Assembly: GCA_038114465.1 (NCBI GenBank)
Contig: JAYNQW010000004.1
Span: forward strand, 124,001-188,000
DNA from: CALINB01 sp938045325
GTDB lineage: Bacteria > Pseudomonadota > Alphaproteobacteria > Rhodospirillales > CALINB01
Reading direction: 5' to 3'
DNA length: 64,000 bases
The translations under genes and the position numbers were made by a program. Positions 44,125 through 52,158 of this stretch are shown piece after piece. How positions within the stretch are numbered: the stretch's first letter is position 1; every line of letters starts with the position of its first letter. Below the pieces are notes generated by a model. It worked only from the letters and a program-made list of their open reading frames with translations, made no database searches and was not told the origin of the DNA.

Positions 44125-44724
44125 ATGAAACAGTGTTCTTACTTTGTAATCACAATTTTATTATTTTTAACCGGATGCAGTTCGATGAAACCAGAGCAAT
44201 TTGCTGATACGAAACCCCGATTTGTATTGGAAGAGTACTTTGCCGGTGAGACAAAAGCCTGGGGTATTTTCGAAGACCGCTTCGGCACGGTACGCCGTCA
44301 ATTTTCAGTGAAAATTACCGGCACTTGGGATGGCCAACAATTAGTGCTTGATGAGCACTTTACATATATGGATGGCGAAAAGGACCGCCGGGTCTGGAAA
44401 ATAAAAAAACACAATGATCATCATTATGAAGGAAAGGCCGATGACGTGATCGGTACGGCAAAAGGTGAATCATTTGGTAACGCCTTAAATTGGCGTTACG
44501 ATATGGACCTTAAGGTTGGAAATGGAACTTGGCGCGTTCACTTCAATGATTGGATGTTTCTGCAGGCCGATGGTGTGTTGATCAATCGTGCCCGCGTTAC
44601 CAAATGGGGCCTTGAGATAGGCCAAATTACGTTAGCATTTCAAAAAGTTAACAAGCAAAAAGCTTCAGTAATTTCACCGCCAAAGCTGGCCGTTGTCAGC
44701 TCGAAATTCGTGAACGAAAAATAA
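44125..44724 (+). CDS. DUF3833 domain lipoprotein
   Basis: This 199-residue protein has a lipoprotein signal (CSYFVITILLFLTGCSSM, lipobox Cys at residue 18) and a DUF3833 domain with KAWGIFEDRFGTVRRQF and WRVHFNDWMFLQADGVLINRA. It is the last gene of the ECF-driven operon. Its 3' end overlaps the convergent SnoaL-like gene by about 29 bases. A role in outer-membrane lipid handling is suggested only by context. Confidence 0.9.
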   Translation: MKQCSYFVITILLFLTGCSSMKPEQFADTKPRFVLEEYFAGETKAWGIFEDRFGTVRRQFSVKITGTWDGQQLVLDEHFTYMDGEKDRRVWKIKKHNDHHYEGKADDVIGTAKGESFGNALNWRYDMDLKVGNGTWRVHFNDWMFLQADGVLINRARVTKWGLEIGQITLAFQKVNKQKASVISPPKLAVVSSKFVNEK

Positions 44725-45127
44725 CCATAAAAAGCCTTACGAAAACCGGCATGCGCAGCAAAAACTGATTCATTGCATCCCAATGATCGATGTGTTCGAT
44801 AACGCGGCCATCTTCATCGAGTACAATCTCACTAACGCCTTCTATTGCAAGCGCGTGTTTGCCGAAAAGTTTGAGAGTGCCGGTGAAACGCCAGCGGAGA
44901 TAACAAATATTTTTCTCGCATATGATGTGATTTACGCTGAATGCTGGCGCTTCGACCTCTTTAAACATTCTCTCGAAAATTGCCCGCATTGCAGCTTGGC
45001 CAATGACATCGTTAAAGGGATCTTTAAAATGGATGTTTTCCAAGGTAAGTGCCGAAAGCCGGTCCAGGCTTTCGGGGCTGAGGGTTTCATAAAACCGTGC
45101 ATATTCTTGGCATGGGTTGGCAGTCAT
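44696..45127 (-). CDS. SnoaL-like/nuclear transport factor 2 family protein
   Basis: About 143 residues with the NTF2-like fold marks FYETLSPESLDRLSAL, IHFKDPFNDVIGQAAMRAIFERMF and a final strand GRVIEHIDHWD. I use ATG 45127, which overlaps the preceding SDR stop by 4 bases; the frame also opens at 45178 inside the SDR gene. Members bind or isomerise small hydrophobic molecules. These occur beside SDR and DUF3833 genes in ECF/ChrR regulons. Confidence 0.85.
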   Translation of the reverse strand: MTANPCQEYARFYETLSPESLDRLSALTLENIHFKDPFNDVIGQAAMRAIFERMFKEVEAPAFSVNHIICEKNICYLRWRFTGTLKLFGKHALAIEGVSEIVLDEDGRVIEHIDHWDAMNQFLLRMPVFVRLFMVIFRSRISS

Positions 45128-45879
45128 GAGCTGACAATACGCCGCGTGAGCCAAAAATAAACGGCGTAGGGCATACACCGTATAAATTTAAGGAACCATG
45201 TAAAGCGCCGTGGGAATGTTATTTCGAATCGCTTTGTTGCCAAGCCACCGACAATACGCTCGGCGGCTATTTCGGCACTCATGAGAAACGGCATCGGGAA
45301 ATCGTTTTGATCTGTCAGCGGTGTTTTGACAAATCCAGGATTGATAAGGCTAATCGTTACATTATGGCGATCGAGTTCAGGCTTAAACGCCTCGCACATA
45401 TTAATGAGAGCGGCTTTGCTGGCCCCATATGCAGATGCGCCCGGTAATCCACGATACCCAGCAACGGATGAAACCACAGCAACATGGCCGCTTTTTCGTT
45501 CGATCAATTGCGGGAGAACAGCGGCGAGACCGTTCACGACGCCCATGACATTGATCGTTAGTAATCGTTGAAAAACAGAAGGCTCAAAATGCTCTACCGA
45601 TGTTGGCCCATGTGTGCCGGCGTTAAGGATCACCAAGTCTAATGGTCCTAAAGTTTTTTCAATTTCGTAAACCGTGTTATGGACGGTTTCTTCTTCGGTA
45701 ACATCCAAAGGGAACACGTGAATCGCCCCGGGAAGATCGCGCGCATCACCGGCAAGGCTTTCGAGATCCTCCCGCGTCCGCGCGCTGACGGCAACACAAA
45801 CGCCGTCTTTTGCCAGGCGCAAAGCGACGGCTCTGCCAATTCCTTTGCCTGCACCCGTAATCCAAGCGGTTTTAATCAT
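45124..45879 (-). CDS. Short-chain dehydrogenase/reductase
   Basis: This 251-residue classical SDR has ITGAGKGIGRAVALRLA (cofactor motif), LVILNAGTHG, VVSSVAGYRGLPG (catalytic Ser), YGASK (Tyr, Lys) and INPGFVKTPL. The C-terminal helix is hydrophobic (FIRCMPYAVYFWLTRRIV), which suggests membrane association and lipid-type substrates. It is third in the minus operon, overlapping both neighbours by 4 bases. Confidence 0.92.
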   Translation of the reverse strand: MIKTAWITGAGKGIGRAVALRLAKDGVCVAVSARTREDLESLAGDARDLPGAIHVFPLDVTEEETVHNTVYEIEKTLGPLDLVILNAGTHGPTSVEHFEPSVFQRLLTINVMGVVNGLAAVLPQLIERKSGHVAVVSSVAGYRGLPGASAYGASKAALINMCEAFKPELDRHNVTISLINPGFVKTPLTDQNDFPMPFLMSAEIAAERIVGGLATKRFEITFPRRFTWFLKFIRCMPYAVYFWLTRRIVSS

Positions 45880-46628
45880 TGCATTTTCGCTTCATCATTT
45901 TTTCGACACTGCTGGCAAAAGTACTCGATTGTTGAACCATCATTACCTGGGAATCTCATCTTAACCCAGCGGCCATCATGATCGTACCAGAGTTCATTCT
46001 TTAATTCGCCCGTGTAAACGTAATGCCGTGCTGTTCCATTTTTCCCATTAATCACGACGGCGGCCTCTCCTTTATTCGTAATTTTAATTCGATTCATACG
46101 TCCCGTGATCGTATTCAGGATACGATCACGGGACAAAATACCGGGGTGCCAATGATTGGTTGGGTACACGCCTGCTTGCGCGGTAATCGTGCCTTTAGGG
46201 CCCTTGATCGTCATTTGCCCCTTGTCCAGACGAGCTTGTACAACACTCACTTCACCATCATCGTCAGTCGTTGCGGCAAGAGAAATCAGGCAGTTACCCT
46301 GCCAAATCGACTCAGATCGATAGGAATATTGGTAAGCCGTAAAAAACAAAAAAGAAATTTTTAACTCAAAATGAGTTTTGACGATCAAACTATTGTCACT
46401 TTTTTTAAATTCAATACGGTGAAATCCAACCGGCACCCCGTTTCGATCGACGCGAAATTTAATTTGATCACCATAAAGCTTTAATGGGTCAATGTTAGTC
46501 TGTTTTGTAGGGCTAATGCATTTTGGAAATGCCGTATCTGCTGCCTCGACATCAGCAACTGATAACAACAGAATGAATACACCACATAGAACAGAAAGCC
46601 GGTTCATATTACACATGATAAGATTCAA
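45876..46628 (-). CDS. DUF6134 family exported protein
   Basis: This 250-residue protein has a signal peptide (VLCGVFILLLSVADVEA) and beta-rich sequence including KFRVDRNGVPVGFHRIEF, THFELKISFLFFTAYQYSYRSES and an ARHYVYTGELKNELWYD repeat-like segment. It matches the DUF6134 pattern, a periplasmic family of unknown function related to lipid-binding DUF3108-type proteins. Overlap of 4 bases with the SDR gene indicates co-translation. Confidence 0.8.
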   Translation of the reverse strand: MNLIMCNMNRLSVLCGVFILLLSVADVEAADTAFPKCISPTKQTNIDPLKLYGDQIKFRVDRNGVPVGFHRIEFKKSDNSLIVKTHFELKISFLFFTAYQYSYRSESIWQGNCLISLAATTDDDGEVSVVQARLDKGQMTIKGPKGTITAQAGVYPTNHWHPGILSRDRILNTITGRMNRIKITNKGEAAVVINGKNGTARHYVYTGELKNELWYDHDGRWVKMRFPGNDGSTIEYFCQQCRKNDEAKMQ

Positions 46629-46640
46629 ATTCCTGATTAC

Positions 46641-47558
46641 TTATTGAAAGGCCTTAGGGCCATCTCCCACACTCCGCTGTGGACTAAGGCGTTCAAGAAA
46701 CGCGACTGTTTTTTCCAAAACTGGCACTGAGCCCTGAAAGGGCGAAGCTAGAGCAAGAAGCACGCCCACATGGCCGGTATTCGCGAAGGAAATGTATGTG
46801 GCCGAACTTCCTACTTTTTGCAATCGTTGAGCAAGTACGCGCGAATTTTCAGCATCAACAAAATTGTCCTCGGCACCATGCAGAAGAAGCATGGGCGGAG
46901 TATTGGAATGAACAAAATTGATGGGACTAATATTGCGAGGATTTTTAGCTGTCTCAAATATTGGCCGTATACTCCAGTATTGAGAAGGATCAATCACATA
47001 GGGCCCCGCTAATCCCACGATACCAGCGATAAAATTTTGTGAGACACCCGCCGCTTTTAAGTAACGAGGATCAAGGGCTAGCAAAGCCGCAATATGAGCA
47101 CCGGCCGAATGACCAATAAGAACAACTTTCTTTAGGTTACCGCCGTGCTTGCCTATATGGCGCCGCACCCAGCCGACGGCGGCGGCGGCATCCTCGATGA
47201 AACGAGGAAACTGAACCTCTGGATAAACGCGATAATTCGGTATGACTGTGACAAATCCGCGCGATGCGAACGCCTCGCCGACAAATCGGTAGTTGCTCCG
47301 ATGACCTCTTTTCCAACTACCGCCATACAGGAACATCACAACGGTGTCGTGTCTTTGTTTGCTCGGCTTATAAATATCCAACTTTTGTTGTGGTTTAGCC
47401 CCATAAGCAATATTTTTCACATGACGATAAGTATCCTCCGGCACTGTTATATTAACCAATGCCAACGGTGAGCATGCCGGCAGAAAAGCCAGTAATACCA
47501 GCACTATAGAGCGCCATAACGGATGGGGTTTTATGTACTGCATAGTCTTTATACGCAA
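46641..47558 (-). CDS. Alpha/beta hydrolase, lipoprotein carboxylesterase-like
   Basis: About 300 residues. A lipoprotein signal (SIVLVLLAFLPACS) is followed by an alpha/beta hydrolase core: the oxyanion motif LYGGSWKRG, nucleophile GHSAGAHIA, Asp in LLHGAEDNFVD and His in NTGHVG. It probably starts at ATG 47543 (MQYIKPH). It begins a four-gene minus operon with DUF6134, SDR and SnoaL-like genes (gaps 12, -4, -4). CGTATAAAG at 47555-47547 with AAATCT 16 bases upstream is a degenerate ECF-type site that would give an almost leaderless transcript. Confidence 0.85.
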   Translation of the reverse strand: MRIKTMQYIKPHPLWRSIVLVLLAFLPACSPLALVNITVPEDTYRHVKNIAYGAKPQQKLDIYKPSKQRHDTVVMFLYGGSWKRGHRSNYRFVGEAFASRGFVTVIPNYRVYPEVQFPRFIEDAAAAVGWVRRHIGKHGGNLKKVVLIGHSAGAHIAALLALDPRYLKAAGVSQNFIAGIVGLAGPYVIDPSQYWSIRPIFETAKNPRNISPINFVHSNTPPMLLLHGAEDNFVDAENSRVLAQRLQKVGSSATYISFANTGHVGVLLALASPFQGSVPVLEKTVAFLERLSPQRSVGDGPKAFQ

Positions 47559-47978
47559 TGCGGGTACGATTAGATTTTAGAAGACGGCTATTATTTTTGC
47601 GGCAAACTCACGGTACACTCAGGCATGAAAAACTACGGCTTTGTCAAACTAACTGACTGTGATCTGGCTGACCGTCAGAGGTCAAGAGTCTCACGCGGCA
47701 AGTTGACACCACTCTGATCCACCCCCTTTGAATTGGTCCAACATCGGGTAGCACTTCAAATGCGCCAAAACTCTTAACAAACTTAATGGGGGCAGATCAG
47801 GTAGGCTACCAATATGATTTTGATAATTTCAAAATTATAGGATTGACTTTAATCAAGGTGAATTCTTGTTCTAGTGATTTACGATAGTGCAACGATGTTT
47901 AGGCTCAAAGTTTAATAATAAGAATTAACAACTACATAATATCTAATAATTTATCAGCGTGTGCAGTGAGGTTCTATC
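47559..47978. other. 420-bp AT-rich intergenic region before the chimeric ORF
   Basis: This space between the hydrolase gene (-) and the chimeric phospholipase-integrase ORF (+) carries no convincing ORF, tRNA, terminator or repeat. Base composition becomes more AT-rich toward 47978. Small ORF-free remnants of another insertion are possible but not shown. Confidence 0.5.
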
Positions 47979-49625
47979 ATGTCAAATCAAACAATGCTGA
48001 CCAAAATAGATTTTAATTTTCTAAAGTTAATAGACAAACAAAAAAGGGCAAATAATTATCAAAACAAATGTAATTCTATTTGGCGTGTAGGGTTGCTTCT
48101 TTGTTGTGGAATAGTTTGTTTAATTGGCGTGGTGCCCCCAGCAAAATCGGCAGGAGTGTCAACACATTGGTATATGGGAGGTATTGCTTACAGTGAGATT
48201 AGAAAGGCATCAAAAGACTTAGCCAATTTGCTTTATACCGAGTGGGCCTGGTATCAGCGTGGCACAACATACCCTGATGCTGCACAGACCTATTTTAAAC
48301 ATCATAAAATTAAAGGTGACGATGGCTTAAGCCACAACACATCATCTAAAGACGGTGGTTTTTTTACGCAATATCTGAATGAAATTATAAACACTTGTGG
48401 GAATAACACAAAAACGCTTATCAAAAAAAACAAGCGCTACTGTCGTGAAGCCCTTGCGTTTTTTTTCGGCATGGTTAACCACGTTATTGCCGATGCCCCT
48501 TGGCACCAAATCTGGATTGGCAGAACATCTGGAAAGCATTGCCCAAATCTTAAACATAGTTGGAGCAAAAAACCTCAGCCACGCCACCAAATTGCAGATA
48601 CCAATGAAATTCTAAGAGAGATTCATACCGGAACACACATTGATCCAGATAATACCACCATCGCTGAATTCCTTCGGGAGTGGCTCAATCTGGATCCTAA
48701 GCACCGTACGACACCCAAAACCTTTGAACGGTATCAGGAGATTGTCGAGAAATATCTGATCCCCGCTCTCGGCCAGATTAAGCTAGCAGAGATAAAGCCC
48801 GCTCAAATTCAGAAGGCCTACAGCGTTTGGCTCGATCATGGCCGGCTTCGCGGACAAGGCGGGCTGTCGCCGACAACGGTCCGACAACACCACCGGGTCC
48901 TAAGCCGAGCCTTCAAACAAGCCGTTCGATGGGGAGTATTATCTCGAAACCCCGCCGATGCTGTCGACCCGCCACCGCCGGTCCGGCGTGAGATCCAGGT
49001 TCTAACCCACAACCAACTCGCCGATCTCCTCGAAGCCGCTCAAAAAACCGACCTCTATCTCCCGGTCCTGATCGCCGCCACGACCGGGCTTCGGCTGGGT
49101 GAGGTCTTTGGCCTCTGGTGGAAGGACCTGGACCTCGAAAACGGGGCCCTGACTGTCAATCAAACCCTCCAAGAAACGAAAGCGGGGATCAGCTTCAAGC
49201 CCCCGAAAACACCCCAGAGCCGCAGAACGGTCGCACTTACGGCGATCACGGTTGATGCCCTCAAACAGCACTGGAAGGGCCAGTGTGAGGCCTGGCTTGT
49301 TCTTGGGTCCGGCAAGGACATGAATGAGCTGGTTAACGCCGATTCCGATGGGGCCCCGATCAGCCCGAAGCATTTCAACGACTATTTCAACCGGATCGTA
49401 AAGGCCGCTGGAGTGCCCCGTATTACCTTTCACGGCCTTCGACATACCCACCTGACCCATCTTCTCCAGGCCGGGGTTCACCCCAAGGTCGCGTCCGAGC
49501 GGGCGGGCCACACTAACATCGGGATCACCCTCGATCTCTACTCTCACGTCATGCCGGGGATGCAGGAGGACGCAGCGGCCAAAATCGATACCGCCTTACA
49601 AAATGCGATCAAGAACAGGAAGTGA
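47979..49625 (+). CDS. Chimeric ORF: phospholipase C-like N-terminus fused to a selC-type tyrosine integrase
   Basis: This 548-residue frame joins two unrelated proteins. Residues 30-185 have a signal-like segment (GLLLCCGIVCLIGVVPPAKS) and marks of a zinc-dependent phospholipase C-like protein (VSTHWYMGGIAYSEI, FFFGMVNHVIADAPWH). From about residue 205 it is a tyrosine integrase: core-binding domain (EFLREWLNLDPKHRTTPKTF), Arg in TTGLRLGEVFG (about 369), HGLRHTH (about 486), AGHTN and the nucleophile in LDLYSHV (about 521). The integrase lacks its usual first 50-70 residues, and GC content jumps near 48.6 kb. Deletion or recombination fused them, so the integrase may be inactive or expressed from an internal start. 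Confidence 0.82.
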   Translation: MSNQTMLTKIDFNFLKLIDKQKRANNYQNKCNSIWRVGLLLCCGIVCLIGVVPPAKSAGVSTHWYMGGIAYSEIRKASKDLANLLYTEWAWYQRGTTYPDAAQTYFKHHKIKGDDGLSHNTSSKDGGFFTQYLNEIINTCGNNTKTLIKKNKRYCREALAFFFGMVNHVIADAPWHQIWIGRTSGKHCPNLKHSWSKKPQPRHQIADTNEILREIHTGTHIDPDNTTIAEFLREWLNLDPKHRTTPKTFERYQEIVEKYLIPALGQIKLAEIKPAQIQKAYSVWLDHGRLRGQGGLSPTTVRQHHRVLSRAFKQAVRWGVLSRNPADAVDPPPPVRREIQVLTHNQLADLLEAAQKTDLYLPVLIAATTGLRLGEVFGLWWKDLDLENGALTVNQTLQETKAGISFKPPKTPQSRRTVALTAITVDALKQHWKGQCEAWLVLGSGKDMNELVNADSDGAPISPKHFNDYFNRIVKAAGVPRITFHGLRHTHLTHLLQAGVHPKVASERAGHTNIGITLDLYSHVMPGMQEDAAAKIDTALQNAIKNRK

Positions 49626-49651
49626 ACCCATAGGAAACAATAGGAGAAAAT

Positions 49652-49675
49652 TTGGGTGCCAATTGGGTGCCAATT
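49652..49675 (+). repeat. Right-end tandem TTGGGTGCCAA repeats
   Basis: Two overlapping copies of TTGGGTGCCAATT (49652-49664 and 49663-49675), followed by a third partial TTGGGG, lie between the integrase stop and selC. The same 13-mer is at 24032-24044 inside the left end. This fits integrase arm sites near attR. Confidence 0.65.
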
Positions 49676-49726
49676 GGGGCATATTGCTCGCCCCGGGCAA
49701 TACCTAATATGTTGATTTTACTGGAT

Positions 49727-49821
49727 GGAAGGGAATCGGGCCCGGTGGCTCGGACGGACTTCAAATCCGTTCAAGGGTGTGAGACGCTCTTGGTGGGTTC
49801 GACTCCCACTCTCTTCCGCCA
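49727..49821 (+). tRNA. selC: tRNA-Sec (anticodon TCA), intact selC
   Basis: This 95-nt gene has the tRNA-Sec hallmarks. The acceptor stem has 8 bp (GGAAGGGA with TCTCTTCC), the anticodon arm GGACTTCAAATCC carries TCA, and there is a long variable arm (about 18 nt). The T arm is GTGGGTTCGACTCCCAC and discriminator G plus CCA is encoded. The first 40 bases duplicate the fragment behind selB, so this gene is a hybrid of element-borne 5' half and chromosomal 3' half. A weak promoter (TTGCTC, 15 bp, TAATAT at 49705-49710) in element DNA may drive it. It lies 24 bp from the stop of the convergent selenoprotein gene. Confidence 0.96.
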
Positions 49822-49845
49822 TTCCCCCTTTACCATCACGCCGAC

Positions 49846-50625
49846 TTAATCGTTTTCGTCGTCCCAGGCCTTTTCGGGGACAGGAAGCCCGTCGAAGTCC
49901 GATTCCGCCAACGGTTGGTTCGGCTCGATACCGAAATCTTCTCGTAAGAGCATCATTAGCTGACGAACGTGTTGGCCCGGATGCCAGGTCAATCGCTCGA
50001 ACACATAATGCAGCTCTTTATCGCCGTAATAAACCGGTGTGATTTGGCTGAAATCGACGTCGCCTTTGGTTTTCCACCACTCGTTAAATCGCTTGCGAAC
50101 GCCGGCACCGTAATCGGCAATGTCGTCAAATGTTTTTAATTCATCCGGGCACGGCATATTCAAGTGTTCGCGCGTGAGGCGTTCATCTGATTCGATCACG
50201 ATATCTAGGAACGCTTCGGTCAAGCGGTGAATATGATAACAGAGGTCCTTGAACATCCGTTTACGGTTTCGGACGTTTTTCGTGAACTGATCTGCCGGAA
50301 GCTGGCGTATAAACCGCTCCGCGGCCGCTTGGATCATATCGACTTTAGCCGCCAACTCGTCCGGTGAAAGCTCCGGCGTATCGTCGAACTCCAAACCAAG
50401 CAGTTTTGAGACATCGTCAAAAGTTTGGGTGAACACCCACTTATCGCCGAGAGAAACGACAGGAACGGACTTCGCGCCGAGACTTTGCAGAAGTTCCATG
50501 CCTCCCGGATCGTCCTGCACATTGACCGATTCGAATTCGACCCCACGGGCCGCCAAGAATTCCTTGGTTTTTAAGCAGCTTGTTCAGCCAGGATGCCAAA
50601 ACACGCGGATGGGTTCTGCGTTCAT
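49846..50625 (-). CDS. Selenoprotein: glutaredoxin-like domain (UxxC) fused to DinB-like domain
   Basis: From ATG 50625 (GGAGAG 6 bases upstream) the frame reads IRVFWHPG, then TGA at 50586-50584 (codon 14), then TSCLKTKEFLAARGVEFESV. The TGA sits exactly where glutaredoxins have the first Cys of CxxC, leaving U-T-S-C. A SECIS-like hairpin follows 16 bases later. Reading TGA as Sec gives 259 residues. Residues 1-85 are glutaredoxin-like (SVPVVSLGDKWVFTQTF has the cis-Pro). Residues 95-235 are DinB-like (FKDLCYHIHRLTEAFLD, LTWHPGQHVRQLMMLL, with metal-type His). selA, selB and selC all lie in this window, and selC is adjacent. A gene finder would wrongly start it at TTG 50556. Confidence 0.9.
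50553..50567 (-). promoter_or_regulatory. SECIS-like hairpin downstream of the Sec TGA codon
   Basis: On the minus strand, 16 bases after TGA, CCAAG pairs with CTTGG around loop GAATT. Distance to the loop (about 21 nt) and a G at the first loop position fit known bacterial SECIS elements read by SelB. Confidence 0.7.
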
Positions 50626-50704
50626 TTTTTCTCTCCTATTACGAAAATTTTAAACAGTATGGCCCCGCACCCTGCCGGAGGCAAGCGCGATAGTATATAC
50701 CGCT

Positions 50705-52114
50705 CTATAATGCGAGTAATTCCACCAGGGGGCGGATATCGTTTAGATTTTCAATTTGTTGAATCTGATCGGCAATGGCGTGAGCTTTTTGCTCGCCGAC
50801 AATGGGCTCTGCGAGGGATAGGTATTTCGCCATCAGAGCTTCGCTTGAAAGCTGGTTACGGACCGACCCCAAAGGTTCTTCTACACGGCGGGTGAATTTT
50901 CGGCCATCGGTTGTGATGATATCCACTTCCGCCGGGCGGGCATCCGGGTACATTTTGTCGAGTTCCGGATCGATCACGATATTGATCTTGGCAATCTCAT
51001 CTTCGATCGACGGGTCTTCACGATAGCTTGCTTCAAAATGCTTTAATTGCACGGCGTGTTGGCGCAAGGCCGTAGCCAGGGTAAATTTTGCACTCATTTG
51101 CGCCGGCGTCATTTGTTCCCACCCGACATCGGCGAGCACCGCCGCGACACGGATAGCCCGCACATCGACCTTGGCAACGTCTTCCGACCTTAGTTTCTCG
51201 CTTGTCATGATATCAATCACGCAATCCAACATCGGATGGTGATGACGGCAACACGCATGGGGTTTGATATAGCAATCGGCAATCACGAACGGTGAATTGA
51301 TCTGCCCCCCGGCGGTTAGGATGTCGGCGGATGCATAATCCACTGCGCCGTCATCATCCCCAGCAAACGTTTTATAGAACCCAACATTTCCTTCAAGAAT
51401 ATCCCGTGCACCGAGATAGCCTTTTTCGGCCATTAGCGCCGCCGTTAATCCACCGCGCGCCGCAAAACCCGGATGAGCGCGCTTCACATCACCGCCGAGA
51501 TGGTGACTGTTAATGCCTGATGCCGTGCTGGCTGCGATGCCAAATGCATGCTCAAGCGTTTCAGCGCTAAAGTTCCGCATCACACCTAAAGCAGACGCGG
51601 CGCCAAACACGCCACAAATGCCGGTCGCATGATAGCCGCGGTCCCGCTGGCGGGGATGCATCACGGCGGTGATACGGCCCATGGCTTCATAACCGGCGAT
51701 CACGGCCGTTAAAAACGTTTTTCCGTCGATGCCGTCTTTATAGCCGGCGGACAAGGCGCTCGGCACGACAACAACACCCGGATGCGCGCCGGCGGGGCGG
51801 TAACCATCGTCGAGCTCAAGCCCGTGAGCCGCCGTCCCCCCCAACAACGCCGCCGTTAGCATATCCGTTTTTTGTTTCCGCCCCGGTACGGGAATATCGC
51901 CGGGCGCCATCACGCCGAACAGGGCCGACGCCGTCATTTCCGCTTCCGGCTGGCGCGCGCCCGCCAAACAGGCGCCGATCGAATCCAATAGATGGACCTT
52001 GGCCTCCTTGAGCGTTACCCCATCGAATTCATCGAAGGTGAGCGACGTCAGCCGCTTGACCAGCGCCTTCGTCGGCCCGAGTTTTTGATCCGCACTCGAT
52101 TGAATAACGTTCAT
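50705..52114 (-). CDS. MmgE/PrpD family protein (copy 1)
   Basis: This 469-residue protein has the two-domain MmgE/PrpD pattern: DSIGACLAGARQPE near the start, AHGLELDDGYRPAGAHPGVVVVPSAL, GYEAMGRITAVMHPRQRDRGYHATG and ADCYIKPHACCRHHHPMLDC. PrpD is 2-methylcitrate dehydratase, but most paralogues in alphaproteobacteria have other, unknown dicarboxylate or itaconate-type substrates. It lies 80 bp upstream of the selenoprotein gene and in the same direction. A second member of the family is at 57628-58980. Confidence 0.9.
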   Translation of the reverse strand: MNVIQSSADQKLGPTKALVKRLTSLTFDEFDGVTLKEAKVHLLDSIGACLAGARQPEAEMTASALFGVMAPGDIPVPGRKQKTDMLTAALLGGTAAHGLELDDGYRPAGAHPGVVVVPSALSAGYKDGIDGKTFLTAVIAGYEAMGRITAVMHPRQRDRGYHATGICGVFGAASALGVMRNFSAETLEHAFGIAASTASGINSHHLGGDVKRAHPGFAARGGLTAALMAEKGYLGARDILEGNVGFYKTFAGDDDGAVDYASADILTAGGQINSPFVIADCYIKPHACCRHHHPMLDCVIDIMTSEKLRSEDVAKVDVRAIRVAAVLADVGWEQMTPAQMSAKFTLATALRQHAVQLKHFEASYREDPSIEDEIAKINIVIDPELDKMYPDARPAEVDIITTDGRKFTRRVEEPLGSVRNQLSSEALMAKYLSLAEPIVGEQKAHAIADQIQQIENLNDIRPLVELLAL

Positions 52115-52158
52115 GGCAATGCCTTTTATGATTAAGTATGGCTTGCTGAAAACAATAA

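Larger units (their letters stand above)
23878..49766. mobile_element. 25.8-kb genomic element integrated in selC, bounded by 40-bp direct repeats
   Basis: The element is bounded by perfect 40-bp direct repeats of the selC 5' half. It has a tyrosine integrase ORF ending 100 bp from the intact selC, and integrase-type TTGGGTGCCAATT repeats just inside both ends. Typical accessory genes (frameshifted gene, CPBP, XRE, second integrase, HipA) fill its left 7 kb. The rest is an ECF/ChrR stress regulon and a four-gene minus operon. The 5' half of the tRNA, not the more usual 3' half, is duplicated. So the selC in use now has element-derived 5' sequence and promoter. Whether the whole 25.8 kb entered at once or in steps is not known. 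Confidence 0.8.

Noticed and set aside
49002..49547. 181-codon minus-strand frame opposite the integrase
   Set aside because: GC-rich shadow of the integrase catalytic domain with no ribosome site or domain.
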